Positions 19,246-30,619 of a DNA stretch of 64,000 nt are shown in pieces. Both the position numbers and the translations under genes were made by a program. This DNA is from Mytilus galloprovincialis (taxonomy: Eukaryota; Mollusca; Bivalvia; Mytilida; Mytilidae), in NCBI RefSeq assembly GCF_965363235.1, contig NC_134850.1:41164602-41228601 (forward strand), in the 5' to 3' direction. Position 1 is the stretch's first letter, and each line of letters begins with the position of its first letter. The notes beneath the pieces are model-generated. The model saw only the letters and a program-made list of their open reading frames with translations, searched no databases and was not told the origin of the DNA.

Positions 19246-21933
19246 ATGGAGAGGTATGTGTATGCATTAAAATACTTTTAATGTTGTTTTTATATGTTAA
19301 ATAGATTGTAGTTGTACCTAAAATAAACAAACATTTTTGTTTGTAACTTGTGAGGTTATTATTATTTTGTGGAAGGAAGATTTGGAGTTGGCACAATTTT
19401 ATTGATAAGTCCACATTGATTTCATCTACAACAATGGACAGGTGTGTATATGCATTGATGTACTTTTAACGGTTTATAAAGGTTATACAGATTGATGTTT
19501 ATACCTTAATTATTAAAAAGTCTAGATGATGTAGAGGCATTTTGTTAAAAGAAGACTTTATATCACTTTGTCCAGGATTTTACTACTGGACTTTCGAATT
19601 AAAAAATACCATAAATATACCGTTGTCAACTCATGGGTAAATTTGTACACTCTATTTAACTGTTTCTCTACACACTAATGAGATTTCCCATTTTTTTAAA
19701 AATAATTTTGAAGTTATGATAGTGAATAAATATCTACGAAGAACTATTACTTTAGACTTTCCATGACCTAGAACAAACTGTAAAAGGAACAAAGTATCAA
19801 TATATGAGTACTCACAGTCAATGAAAGATAGTCAAAACCAATTCCAATTGAGATCTACAATTTACCATTTTTTCAAGATTAGAATATCAATCAGTATACA
19901 TCGTACGAATTTAAAGGGTAAAAAGAAGTTTAAATGGATTGTGCTTAAATGTCGTTACTTTATAAACAACATCAACAGTTGTCATGTGATTATCCGTTTG
20001 TGATAAGGACTCTACAGATACAACAAAACTTTCAAACCAAGCTTTAAAACACGTGTGTTATTTTTAGGGATGATCTTTAAACATTGTACATTACTTTATA
20101 CTCATTCTATTCAGAGCATGGGTAGTTAGAGAATTAGAAACAAAAGGATACAGTGTCATCCCGAATGTTCTGACTGACAAAGAATGTGAAAAGTATATAT
20201 CAATTTACAAGGCATGGTTGGATAGATTTGGAGATGAGAGGCCTTACTGGGATAAATCATTGATGCAACAATATAGGTTGTCACACTGTGAACCCACATG
20301 GAATGTCAGACTTGCAACGAAACCTGTATTTGCTTCCATATGGAAAACTGATAAATTGTTGACCAGTATGGACGGTATTGCGATTGGTGAACCTCCTGAA
20401 TTAAGTAAGAACAATAAACTGATTATAGAATCAGAGAAATGAATTTTGACTCAATAAAAAGAATAAATAAGTTCAGAATTTTTATGCAAAAATCACGTGC
20501 ATGTATTTAAAATTTTAACGCATTCTCATTCTCAATCGATGTGACCAAAATATGAAATTATGAGTGAATTAGAATCTGGAAACCGGACAAATTATTAGGC
20601 AATGCAATGACAAAATTCAGCATTCTTTAATACCGAAGATACAACAATTGATACATGTAGATTTTATAAAATTACTTATCAAAGACTAAAGTACAAACAA
20701 ATAAGGAACCTTTTTTATTATGCAGAAATTTTTATAGTGGGTAGAAGATTTTAGGTGAAAGAGTAGAAGGGTCAACAGATTGAATCTATCACTTGAAACC
20801 AAACGGTACATTTAGTAGGAACACATTGGCCTACATAAAAAAATTATAAAGTCGTTTAAAATTTTTGTTATTTGTGTTCCATCACATGCAAAGAGAACAT
20901 CCGCTCGAGGACATGGTTCTTGGATTTATCATAAGAGGGATCGGGACTGTATTCATATATCATGCAAAGCCATCAAATTTCCTACCCACAATGCGTCTGA
21001 AATCCAGACGGAACTAGGGATAACCATATTTCCCAACACATAAAGAAGTAAGTATACACCTGATTTTAAAACACTGCAACACTTAGGAAATACGAGGTCT
21101 AAAAGAATAGAAACGATTTTGTCGTATTTCTTTTAGGTTTCGATCGGAAGTAAAGAAAACTTCTAATATATATGAATAATATCCGTCAATTGAACCAGTA
21201 ATGCTTCTTGTTTGTAGGAAACACTGATTTTGGTGATCCTAAATCCAATTGGTTTCACATGGACCAGGGTAGCTGGAGAGAAGGTCTCCATGTGTACCAA
21301 GGAGCTGTTTACTTGGAAGAAACAACAGAAACTGACTATTGCTTTAGAGTTCTTGAAAATTCCATACAGTTTCATAAAGAGTTCTATGAAAGTTTTCCAA
21401 AGGCTGTTATAGAAGCTGCAGGTGAAGACTTCTATCGTCTGACAAAGGAGCATTTTGATTGGTATTTATCTAAAGGTTGTAAAATTAAGAAAGTTCCAGT
21501 TCCAAAAGGCGGTATTGTTTTGTGGGATTCCAGAACGATCCATGACAACAAAGCGCCTATCGTTGGCAGACCAAATTCAGACAGATGGCGATTCGTTGTT
21601 TTTGTTTGCATGGCACCTGCAGTCTGGGCAACGGAACGGGATATTGAAATGAAAAAGAAAGCGTATAACGAAATGGTTGCTACTGCCCATTGGCCATCAC
21701 AAGGAGTTTGGACTTTCCCAAAAACTTCAGAAAGAGTGGCTACTAAAATATTTGCACACTTGGAAATAATTGAAGAACTCCCTGAAGTAGCTAAAACGAA
21801 AGAAGTTTTACAAATGGTTGGAATTGAAAAATATGACTTTGACGATGGACAACCAAATGATCCAGGTTGGAATCCAAAATGGTCAGTAGACCCAAATACG
21901 AAAAAAATTAGAAGCAGTGTATATTTTACTTGA
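19246..21933 (+). CDS. Phytanoyl-CoA dioxygenase (PhyH)-like Fe(II)/2-oxoglutarate oxygenase, intact
   Basis: Three exons in phase: 19246-19253 (ATGGAGAG|GTATGT), 20115-20404 (after TATTCAG, donor A|GTAAGA) and 21218-21933 (after TTGTAG, stop TGA 21931-21933); 338 codons with stop. The predicted enzyme uses Fe(II), O2 and 2-oxoglutarate to hydroxylate a small molecule; the substrate is unknown. Metal-site residues are visible: H113-x-D115 in NWFHMDQGSW, distal H208 in RTIHDN, and R217 in GRPNSDRW nine residues later as the likely 2-oxoglutarate-binding Arg. The N-terminal part starts MERAWVVRELETKGYSVIPN, a usual PhyH beginning, with no signal peptide. Length is typical for the family. The upstream tandem copy at 8816-12222 is a pseudogene. 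A second possible start exon lies at 19434-19441. Confidence 0.87.
19434..19441 (+). CDS. Alternative first coding exon of the dioxygenase gene (duplicated exon 1)
   Basis: ATTGATTTCATCTACAACAATGGACAG|GTGTGT repeats, with small changes, the true start exon and its flanks 188 bases upstream (GTTGATTTCATCCGCAACAATGGAGAG|GTATGT); the downstream TATGCATT and CTTTTAA blocks are also shared. Spliced to exon 2 it would give MDR instead of MER in the same phase. MDR is also what the pseudogene copy encodes. Whether it is used is unknown. Confidence 0.5.
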
Positions 21934-23924
21934 AATGAAAATAAGGACGTTTTTTTCAACTTATAAATATATAGCAGAATATTAAACAGCATAGAAACAC
22001 TAATGTCAGCTGACTTCATTTATCCAGGTGTGTGCTGTAAACTTATCGTTATTAAATATTAATCGAGTTTCATGTTGAAAACAGACAATGATTCGCCTCT
22101 TTGATTAAAATGGTTGCTACATTGGTATATAAGAGCCGGAAGCAGTACTGAGGTCCTTCCTACCTTAACCACCTATTAGACCTTAAGACGTTCCGTTTTT
22201 ACAATTTCATTTCTCTATCGTTATATACCAATGATAAATATATTCTGCTGCATTTCTTAGAGTTTAGGTAGCTAACAATTTAAAAATATGCAATTTTGCT
22301 GATGAGAATTACTAATTTTGTATTCCAATTATTGATTAACAACAGATCAATATAGCACTGATTTTACAAGTTATATGCCACTCTCATTCTTGTATGAAAA
22401 ATGATTCTATTTTTCATCTTAGAACATATGATGATTCATCAAAAATCATTTTGAGGCATAATTTGCCGAAATTTTTATGTAGTGTAGACAGAAAGTTACA
22501 AGTATTATATAAGTAGCTGTATGAAAATGGAAATTAACTTATTGCTGATTACTACTAGAAGTTTGACGTCCTTTCATGCAATAGCCTCATCTCTGTTTTT
22601 CAAGATGTTACCGTGTTAACTTATCATATTTACGTATGTTCATCTTTATAATATACTCTGTAAAATCAGAGATTCAATTTTTTTTTTAAATTTGCAACAG
22701 GACAACCATCTCAAAAATAAAGAGTTAACATTTTGATTTCATAGCATTATCATTTGAATATCATTTTGTTCACAAATTGCAGTAACGAATGTCAGGGAAA
22801 GATTGAACTCTCAGAATGTATAGCACTTGCTGCTTTTGTTTTTTTTAATTGATGTAATTTCGAGTCCATTTTAAACTAGTTGCCAACTCACTAACAATCG
22901 AAAAGGCCGATTACCATACGAATTGATCTAGACATAAATCTAGAAATAAATACACAGAAGGGCACGTACAATCGTATTAACAGTGATTTTCATAGCTCAC
23001 TTAATTTCATGTCATTGATTAAAAATATGTCAATCGTCGATTTACCTAAATATGAATGATTTTGTGTGCACAATCCTTTAATAAAATTTATCTTTCCGGT
23101 TGCTACTATGGACTAATTGAAGGTCTCATTTGAAAAGTGTTCGATTACACAGGGCCAATTGTAAAATGGTTATCATTGTTCCATATAAAGCGTTATTATT
23201 TCATTTTCGACTAATAAGTCTGAATGACCCTTTGGTATATTTCGTCTTTCTTTTATGAAGTCTTCCCAAAACAAAATATTTCGAAACAAAAATGTTGAAA
23301 CGAGAAAATCTGTGAACAAAAGGCAAAACAATTTTTTCAGGTCATTCAAACAACCTGCATGTTATAACAAGGCAGGAAACACCATACAAAAATAATATAA
23401 TGTTTTTTGTTTTTTTTTTACTTTTACATCTCGAGCAGATGTGAACTGCATTAACAAAAATTCGAATATAAATATTCTTTTCCAATTGCATGCATTTAGT
23501 TTTGTGCCACATTCAGTCAATTTAGTTCAAAACTCGAAAATATAATTTGATTATACAAATTATGATGGAACATTAGTTACTTTAATGTCATTCGCTTTAG
23601 AAAACTGCATACTAAGCTCTCGATATCTTGATTTTTTTCTCTCATTTACCTATATCAAACATCTCCTTTGACTCACAATTGATTTTTATATACAAATATT
23701 TAGAGACCTGATATCACTTCTTATATCAGCAAAATGGGTACAACTTTGCAAAAAACATTTTACGCTAAATTGAACCTTATAAATATACATTTCATGATGT
23801 TACAAATCCCAGAAATGATATCAAGAATATGGCTCATTTCCTTGTCTACTTGTTTGTCAGAAAATATGAAACAAAACCCATGTTCAACATTACAAATTTA
23901 TCTAAATATATAATGCTACATAGT
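21934..23924. other. Intergenic region, convergent gene ends
   Basis: AT-rich stretch between the + strand dioxygenase and the - strand TRIM gene. No coding frame with recognisable content and no clear repeat copy of the families above. An AATAAA at about 22718 is a distant candidate 3' end for the dioxygenase transcript. Confidence 0.5.
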
Positions 23925-25856
23925 TCAAACAATTTCGCACACGACAACTTTCCCCGTTGTAACGCATGTGACAAAGAACTGGTTGCTATTTTTCTTGAAA
24001 CGTACTACCCACGGGCTTTCTATTCCGATACTTTTGGCTTGAATGATTCTCACCAACCTGCCATCGTGACTTAGTACGTGTATATTTGCTGAAGCATATC
24101 CACAAATATACACATTGCCATCACAGTCCTTGTCAATACCTCTAGGTTTTAGAAGTATATCACTTTTGTAAGTAAAGACTTTTGTATGATTTACCACTTT
24201 GGACACTGTATTTGTTCCATCTGCACAAATGTAATTGTTTCGGTCTTGTGCATAGATTAGATAGGTGTCTCCGTTTGTTGTAGCTTGTTCATTTTTGACA
24301 CCAGTTGATGAGTTAATCCAGGTTAGACTTTTGCCACATGCAAGAATAAATTCCCCACTAACATAACAGAATCCATGAACTGCACATGTGTTATTAATTT
24401 TACGGCACAGTGTCATATCATGCGTGTTGATGATATAAAAAGTATAAGAACCTGATGAAACAGCAGCAGTTGTGTCATTCATTTGATCGATATCGTTTGG
24501 TGGGATTGGTAGCTTAAGTTCAGCGAGAAAGTCTCCGTTGTTATTATACTTTAAGACTTTAGAGAAATTTCTATGAGTAAAGACGTATTCATCTTTCATA
24601 AAAATACCACTTGGGTACGTCAGAGAACTTCCAGTAAGCTCTATAACTTTAATTACATTTATTTCCCCCGTGCGAAAATTTACGTTCTTACATAAAAATA
24701 ATTTTGGACAACTTTTGTTGGTTTCAACTAGTTTAACAACTCCTATAGCTACGACTCTTTCTGGAAATTTCTCTGCTATATCATTAGTCTCTAGAAGCAT
24801 GGAAACATTCTTCATTTCCTTTGTCCCTTCCGTAAACGCATCTCTAAATTTAACCTTATTTTCATTGATTTTGTTCATTTCTAGTAAACATTGCACTTCG
24901 GATCCATGTTGTAAACAGGTATCAAAAATAGTAGTCCAGTTATTAACCGTACTCTTCAGATTCTCAAGTTCTTGTGATTGTTCCGAAAGTTTCAGACCTG
25001 CTTCCTTCTTCAGTGATTTTATTTCGTCCTTAATTTGATTTTCAATTTTGTTTAAATGTTTGATAATGTTATCCTTAATGGTACTGACTTTCGTTAGAAT
25101 AGCTTCAGTCTCTTTTTCGAAATCGGTCGTCAGGTCTTTTCTACTTTGTAATACGTCGGACAGCTGTTTGCTGGTTTCTTTCAGTTCTGTAGACAATGCA
25201 ATTGCTTTTTCACATTTTTTAATACCTGAAGCGGCCTTCTCGATTGTTATGACATCTTCGCATTTCCTATGCGATAAAGTGGCACACAATGTACATAATG
25301 GTTTTGAATGATCAATACAGTAAGCCTTTATTACCTTCCCTTGATGCTCTTCGCAATATATCAACGAAGAAATGCTTACCGGTTCTTTGTTAGTAGCAAT
25401 GTCATTCAGCAACACGATAGGATGTTTTGCTGACATCTTAAACGATTTGTGATATTTTTCACAAGATCCACAAAAGGCCTCTTCACATACAACACACCAA
25501 GATGACGCTTTATTCGATTCATTGTTCGCTTTACAAGAGTCGCATAGTTTTTCGCTTTTTCTTATTGCTTGTCTATCCATCATTGAAGCAACAAAATGAT
25601 TACCTGGTAATTTTTCAGCCCAGGTCTCCGGGTTTCCTGTCGACTCTGCCATCAAAACATCCCGTCGACAAATCGGACACTTAAACGATGTTTTGGTTTT
25701 CTCCTTCCCCGCAGTCGATAAAATGTAAGTGTTAATGCATGCCGTGCAGAAAGTATGGAGACATGGTAAATATTTTGGACCTGTAAAGGTCTCCAAACAG
25801 ATGGTACACGTCAACAAATCATCAAAATTATCTGTTTGGTCTGGTGCAATCGCCAT
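23925..25856 (-). CDS. TRIM-family protein: RING, two B-boxes, coiled coil, NHL/beta-propeller-like C-terminus
   Basis: A 643-codon single-exon gene. RING finger C3HC4 at residues 17-63 (C17, C20, C32, H34, C37, C40, C60, C63), indicating E3 ubiquitin ligase potential. B-box 1 spans about 105-145 (C105, C108, C121, C124, C129, C132, H136, H145). B-box 2 spans about 168-199 (C168, H171, C180, H183, C188, C191, H196, C199). A Lys/Glu-rich coiled coil follows at about 210-330. The last 270 residues have spaced blocks such as YPSGIFMKDEYVF, KPRGIDKDCDGNVYICGY and SPWVVRFKKNSNQFFVTC, as in NHL or related propeller repeats. This layout is typical of the greatly expanded bivalve TRIM genes, often tied to innate immunity. 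The start ATG begins MAIAPDQTDNFDDLLTC, correctly spaced before the RING. No degeneration seen. Confidence 0.9.
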   Translation of the reverse strand: MAIAPDQTDNFDDLLTCTICLETFTGPKYLPCLHTFCTACINTYILSTAGKEKTKTSFKCPICRRDVLMAESTGNPETWAEKLPGNHFVASMMDRQAIRKSEKLCDSCKANNESNKASSWCVVCEEAFCGSCEKYHKSFKMSAKHPIVLLNDIATNKEPVSISSLIYCEEHQGKVIKAYCIDHSKPLCTLCATLSHRKCEDVITIEKAASGIKKCEKAIALSTELKETSKQLSDVLQSRKDLTTDFEKETEAILTKVSTIKDNIIKHLNKIENQIKDEIKSLKKEAGLKLSEQSQELENLKSTVNNWTTIFDTCLQHGSEVQCLLEMNKINENKVKFRDAFTEGTKEMKNVSMLLETNDIAEKFPERVVAIGVVKLVETNKSCPKLFLCKNVNFRTGEINVIKVIELTGSSLTYPSGIFMKDEYVFTHRNFSKVLKYNNNGDFLAELKLPIPPNDIDQMNDTTAAVSSGSYTFYIINTHDMTLCRKINNTCAVHGFCYVSGEFILACGKSLTWINSSTGVKNEQATTNGDTYLIYAQDRNNYICADGTNTVSKVVNHTKVFTYKSDILLKPRGIDKDCDGNVYICGYASANIHVLSHDGRLVRIIQAKSIGIESPWVVRFKKNSNQFFVTCVTTGKVVVCEIV

Positions 25857-26600
25857 TTTGAATGACTAGGTTTTAACTTCCTTCTCAACTGTTAGATTGA
25901 TATGTAAATTATCTACGATATATTTAACTACACCAGATGATCTAAGGTAAATAAATGCACCTTGTCGTTATCATTTGAATTCTTGCATTGATAATCTCAA
26001 CAATACCGTAAAATAAAGAAAAAAACACATAAATGATATGAAGATAAACTTAACTTGAGAACTTCTATATCACTGATATATTATCATTGGTTGTTTCCGC
26101 TTTTATTGTTTTCATCTGCATCCTGTTATTATATATATGGATTATATGTTTAGTCTTTGAAAGAAAATTATATTTGATTCATCCATTAAATTCTTCTTTG
26201 ATACATATTTTATAACCATTTATCTAGTGTAGACAGAAAGTAAAACAGTAGCTCCGGAACAACGAGAATTGATAATTTTTCTAATTCTATTAGAAATTTC
26301 AAGTCTCACTATTTAAGGAATTATAAAACAACAGTCTCAGCTCTGAATCCATTATGTTTTCAAGACGTCATCCAAAATTGACAAAAATTCAAAGCATTAG
26401 TAAGCAGAAAATATGTGCCATAATGATCTAATCTAAAGAAAAATACTTAAAACATACAACTCATTGTTGCCAAGCTGACCAAATATTTAGTCCTTTCTTG
26501 AGAAATTTGTTACCAAGTAGTAAATAAGTCCAATCAACATATCTATAAATTTAAAGCATTAGCAATTATAGAAAAAGGTGTCATTAGCTTCAGTATATAT
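25857..26600. other. 5' flank of the TRIM gene, no gene seen
   Basis: AT-rich sequence upstream of the TRIM start codon. It presumably holds the promoter and 5' UTR, but I could not place a TATA box or start site with confidence. Confidence 0.4.
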
Positions 26601-26604
26601 AAAA

Positions 26605-26760
26605 TTGAGAATGGAAATGGGGAATGTTTCAAAGAGACAACAACCCGACCATAGAACAGACAACAGCAGAAGGTCACCAACAGGACTTTAATGCAGCGAG
26701 AAATTCCCGCACCCGAAGGCGTCCTTCAGCTGTCCCCTAATCAAGTTGTTGACCCAATAT
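26605..26760. repeat. Family E repeat (GAATGGAAATGGGGAATGT unit)
   Basis: AATTGAGAATGGAAATGGGG, CAAAGAGACAACAACCCGACC, AGAAGGTCACCAACAGG, AATTCCCGCACCCG and GGCGTCCTTCAGCTG are the reverse complement, block by block, of 61900-62060. Partial copies are at 31425-31500, 31670-31715 and, reversed, 40640-40775. Confidence 0.7.
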
Positions 26761-29260
26761 GAAGTCTTTGTGTTTAGTAGTACCAAGATAGTGTTCAAAT
26801 ATTTGTTGGACAAACAGAATAGATAAGGTGAATGCAATATGACCCCAACTCCTAGAGTTTGGAAACAATATTGTTTGTTTAACTGTATTTTTTGTATAAC
26901 GACTTTCAAAATATTGAGCCAGAGTCATCGTTTTTTGCTTTTCAGTCCTGTTCTAAGTTCAATGGCACTCATGATGGTTTATTGACAGAACACCAATTAA
27001 ATACACCTTGAAATGATTGTTACCCAATTTTTTGTTTTATTTGGTCTGGTGTTTTCAGATGCAAGATTAAAAAAATGTTTACAATCAATGGGAAAATGTA
27101 AAGTGATGATAATAGTTCACACTGACTCTTTTGAGACAGGTCAGCTAGGAAAAAAACAACAGTGAAATATATACTTGAAAGTCATATGACACCTCAAATT
27201 AAAAAAAAATATATGCATATGTTTTTTTATAACTTAATGGATAGTTTTCATAATAAAACTTATGTACATATACCTTTTTTTTAAAGAAAATTCTTTAATT
27301 GTCCACATTTAGAAGAGTTTGCTTTTTTTTTAATTGTTTGCTTCCAGAAAAGCAATTCGCCGACATATTTTTTCCGTATGAATAGTGACCTTAGCGTGAC
27401 CCTCCACGCAAAAATTCGGTGGTGGCAATACGCATGAATCTGTCATTAAAACAAACTAGTATCTGATTGCACATGCTATACACGTGTAAAATACCCATGT
27501 TTTTTTGTTGATTGTTTACTATAAGGTGACAATTGGTAAACTACGGCTTCATAACACGGCAATTAATCAGCAGCCATATTTTCTCATCATAACAGATAGA
27601 GAGGGGAAAAATGACGATAATACGATATGTTTGTGTAAAAAATGATAAATTCGCGCACAAAAGACTAAGTTTATGATATATACATGCATTGGTTCAAGAA
27701 CTTGATAAACATTATTGTTCACCAGTCACTGATATGACTTAAAAAGGTAAAATGTGTATGATTGATTGATTTTTGGTGTCAAGCCCCGATTCCACCACAA
27801 TAAGTTGTAATGTGGTGTTAGGTTTTTATTGGTGCAGTGCATGTATAGAACCACCAACCTTTGACAGCTGGACATTGGAATCATGTTACTGTTCTACTGA
27901 ATACAATATCATCAGAGCTCGGAGTCAAGACTTAACGGTTTTTTTTATTTATTGATTTATTAAGGACAACTAAGGCCGTGTTCACATTGACCTAAACTCG
28001 GTGTTGTGTAAGTGTAACTCACACGTAAACTAAACAAAATTACGTTCCCATTGATAAAATTCAATGTTTACATGTAGTGTAAAACATGTTTTGTCTACAT
28101 GCAGTCGATACTCGATGTAGGCCTTGTGTAGATTAAGTGTACAAAAAACTAGGCATTTTAAACATTAGTTTCACCGTGTATATTTAAGGAAGAAACAAAT
28201 TTTGAATAAAATTGATATTTATAATAATTATTAATAAAGTTCTTTACAGAAATGTTGTCTAAACTTGATATATTTATTTAGGTTTTTTTTTAAACTTAAC
28301 GTTGCTTTATTAAGCCCTTATCAAGACTCAAAGCAGCATCATTGCCGAACACATAATTCATTTGAAAATTTTAAGGTCTTTCCTAATCGACTTGACTTGC
28401 ACATAAATGTTTGCCACTGGTCTTTACTCAAACAACGAGTCACTCATAAATGCATTACTTAAAAAGTGTGAGGTAAATGTATTGCTTGTCTAGTCATGTA
28501 TCTCGGATCCGTTAAATTACCCTTAAAACTAAAAAAAACCAACATTACCCCCTCCCTTTGCCAAATACTCCTTGGAGAAGAAAAACCATTTGAAACAAAC
28601 AGAAAAGATAGGAATATAGTGATCCCTAAAATATCATTCCTTCTTCTCCTTCAATCTCTGCACCGATGTAATGCATTGGCTTTATGAGAATAAAAATATA
28701 TATTCTTCGCCTGTAAGCACGCTGCTGCAGCCTACGTTTTCTAATGCTTAATCGAGACATCTTTATTATTTTTAAACTACTGCAAATCATCAAAATAGCT
28801 TTTATAAAGAAGCATCCACGTAAACTTAAAAAAGGGGGGGGGGGTATTTTGTTAATTTATCTGAGCCTGAAATTTTTCCGCGCGAACGTTTTATTCCGGT
28901 GGTTTTTTTTTCGATGCTGGTAATCAATTTTTTTTTTATCCAATTGGGGTTCGAAATATTTCCATCGATACCCCCCATCCAAATATATTCTCAAAGCGTG
29001 GATTGCATTATTTTTAGCAGCATAATTTGAAATCACAATAGTAAATCTCACAAATCCAATTTATGGTGACCGTTTTTGAATGTCTTCCTAGGTAGTGCAA
29101 ATTAAATTGACATTCTTTAATTAACATATTAATTATTGATTAATTTAGTGAGCTTAATTATGTTACAAAAACAGAGTTTACACAATCAAGAGTTCAAATA
29201 GTATGAAATAGATCATAAACTGGCTTCACATGAAATTTGTTCTTTTGTTGTGTTCATATT
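26761..29260. other. Intergenic stretch, nothing coding recognised
   Basis: AT-rich with several short open frames that lack domain signals, splice context or repetition within the window. A G-run occurs at about 28835. The block GGCCGTGTTCACATTGACC with GTGTAAGTGTAACTCACACG at 27973-28030 resembles a transposon end, but no partner was found. Confidence 0.45.
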
Positions 29261-29269
29261 TTAACACAA

Positions 29270-29750
29270 CTCTTCAACGTTAATGGAGGGTTAATTGCTA
29301 AATAACATGTTGAACCCCTTCACATTTTTATATGCAAATCCAAGGCCAGACCCTTATAAACCAGTTATTTATGTCGGTTGCTACCTTCTATAATTATTTG
29401 TTGTTTTTGCCATTGTAAAATTCAGGTAGTTGATTTTCTCATTTGAAATATTTCATGATTTTTGTTATCCCCATTATTTCTTAGTTTACTCTTTGATAAA
29501 GGTTTTTGTCCATTGTTGTGTTGGTATTCTTAACCACTGTTCAAAGTTAAGGAGGGTAAAGTGCGGAAACATTATGTTGAACCCCTCCACATTTTTTTAT
29601 ATGCAAGTCCAAGGCTAGGAACTTAAAAACAAGTTGTAATGTTGGTTGCTATCTTCAGTAATTATTTGTAGTTTTTGTTAAGGTATAAGTCAGGCAGTTG
29701 GTTTTGTCACTTGCAAACGTTTCATGTTTTTATCACCTGCAATTCTTAGT
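29270..29750. repeat. Two tandem copies of a 267 bp diverged repeat
   Basis: TGAACCCCTTCACATTTTTATATGC at 29311 recurs as TGAACCCCTCCACATTTTTTTATATGC at 29578, each followed by CCAAGGC, GTTGGTTGCTA-type, AATTATTTGT, CAGGTAGTTG/CAGGCAGTTG and TTTCATG blocks in the same order. Period 267. It resembles a diverged relative of family D. Non-coding. Confidence 0.75.
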
Positions 29751-30377
29751 TTATCATATGCCAGTTGTCAAATAGTCAGTTTCTATATATGGTGGCGTTT
29801 GTTTTTTGAGCTGTTCATTGTTTCTGTTGTTGCTTTGTTTTCCTCTTATAGTTGATGTTACCATTCAGATTTGGTTTGTGACCCAGATTTGTTTCAGTTA
29901 AGTTGATTTATGACTATTGCATATTCAACTATTGCCTTAATTTACTATAGGTTAAGGGTGTGCTCATTGTTGAAAGACCATGGTGGTATGTTTTAGTTCA
30001 CATCTTTGTTCTTTGGTTTTTATGGATAGTTGTATGCAATCATTCTAGATCTCCCTTTTTTAATAGTTCAACACAACTAACTGTCACAAATCTGTTCAGA
30101 TGTCATTAGGCCTTTGCATCATAAAGAAATAAATAGGGACAACTTTTTTTAAAGTTTATTAGACAATGTCAGAAATATAGTAAAGTTTTATTTATACTAA
30201 AAAGTATAAAAAGCATCACAGTCATTTTTTTCAATTTCTGAACCATACATAAAAAATAATTATATAAAATATATCTATGAAAAATTGTATTTTTGCTGTA
30301 GTACATGTATATGAAAATTAAATTAATTTGTTCATAAATATCAAATATATAAATAAATACAAAATATAACAAATAAC

Positions 30378-30383
30378 TTTATT
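30378..30383 (-). promoter_or_regulatory. Candidate poly(A) signal of the giant membrane-protein gene
   Basis: AATAAA on the - strand, about 240 bases after the stop codon at 30622-30620. It is a plausible 3' end. The UTR between is AT-rich and carries no other feature. Confidence 0.45.
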
Positions 30384-30619
30384 GACGTCATGGACGGATA
30401 TATTTATCACATTAAAATACCCAACTGGACAGATTCCATTCATCTCAAATAGATAATATCATTTTCAGTAAAAAAAATATTTTAAAAATATTTAAAATCT
30501 ATCAAGAAAAGAAAATTTTAAACAGAAATGTAGCTAATAGGTAGAAATATAAATATATTATATTTGTCCATGTTCAGTTTCCATTGTCCATTTAAATGAA
30601 TCAGTTGTGATCAAAGTCC

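Noticed and set aside
21432-22019. 195-codon open frame on the - strand
   Set aside because: Antisense shadow of the third exon of the dioxygenase gene, which has the catalytic motifs in the + strand frame.
24670-25311. Open frames on the + strand
   Set aside because: They lie antisense to the TRIM coding sequence and mirror its codon composition; no domain content.
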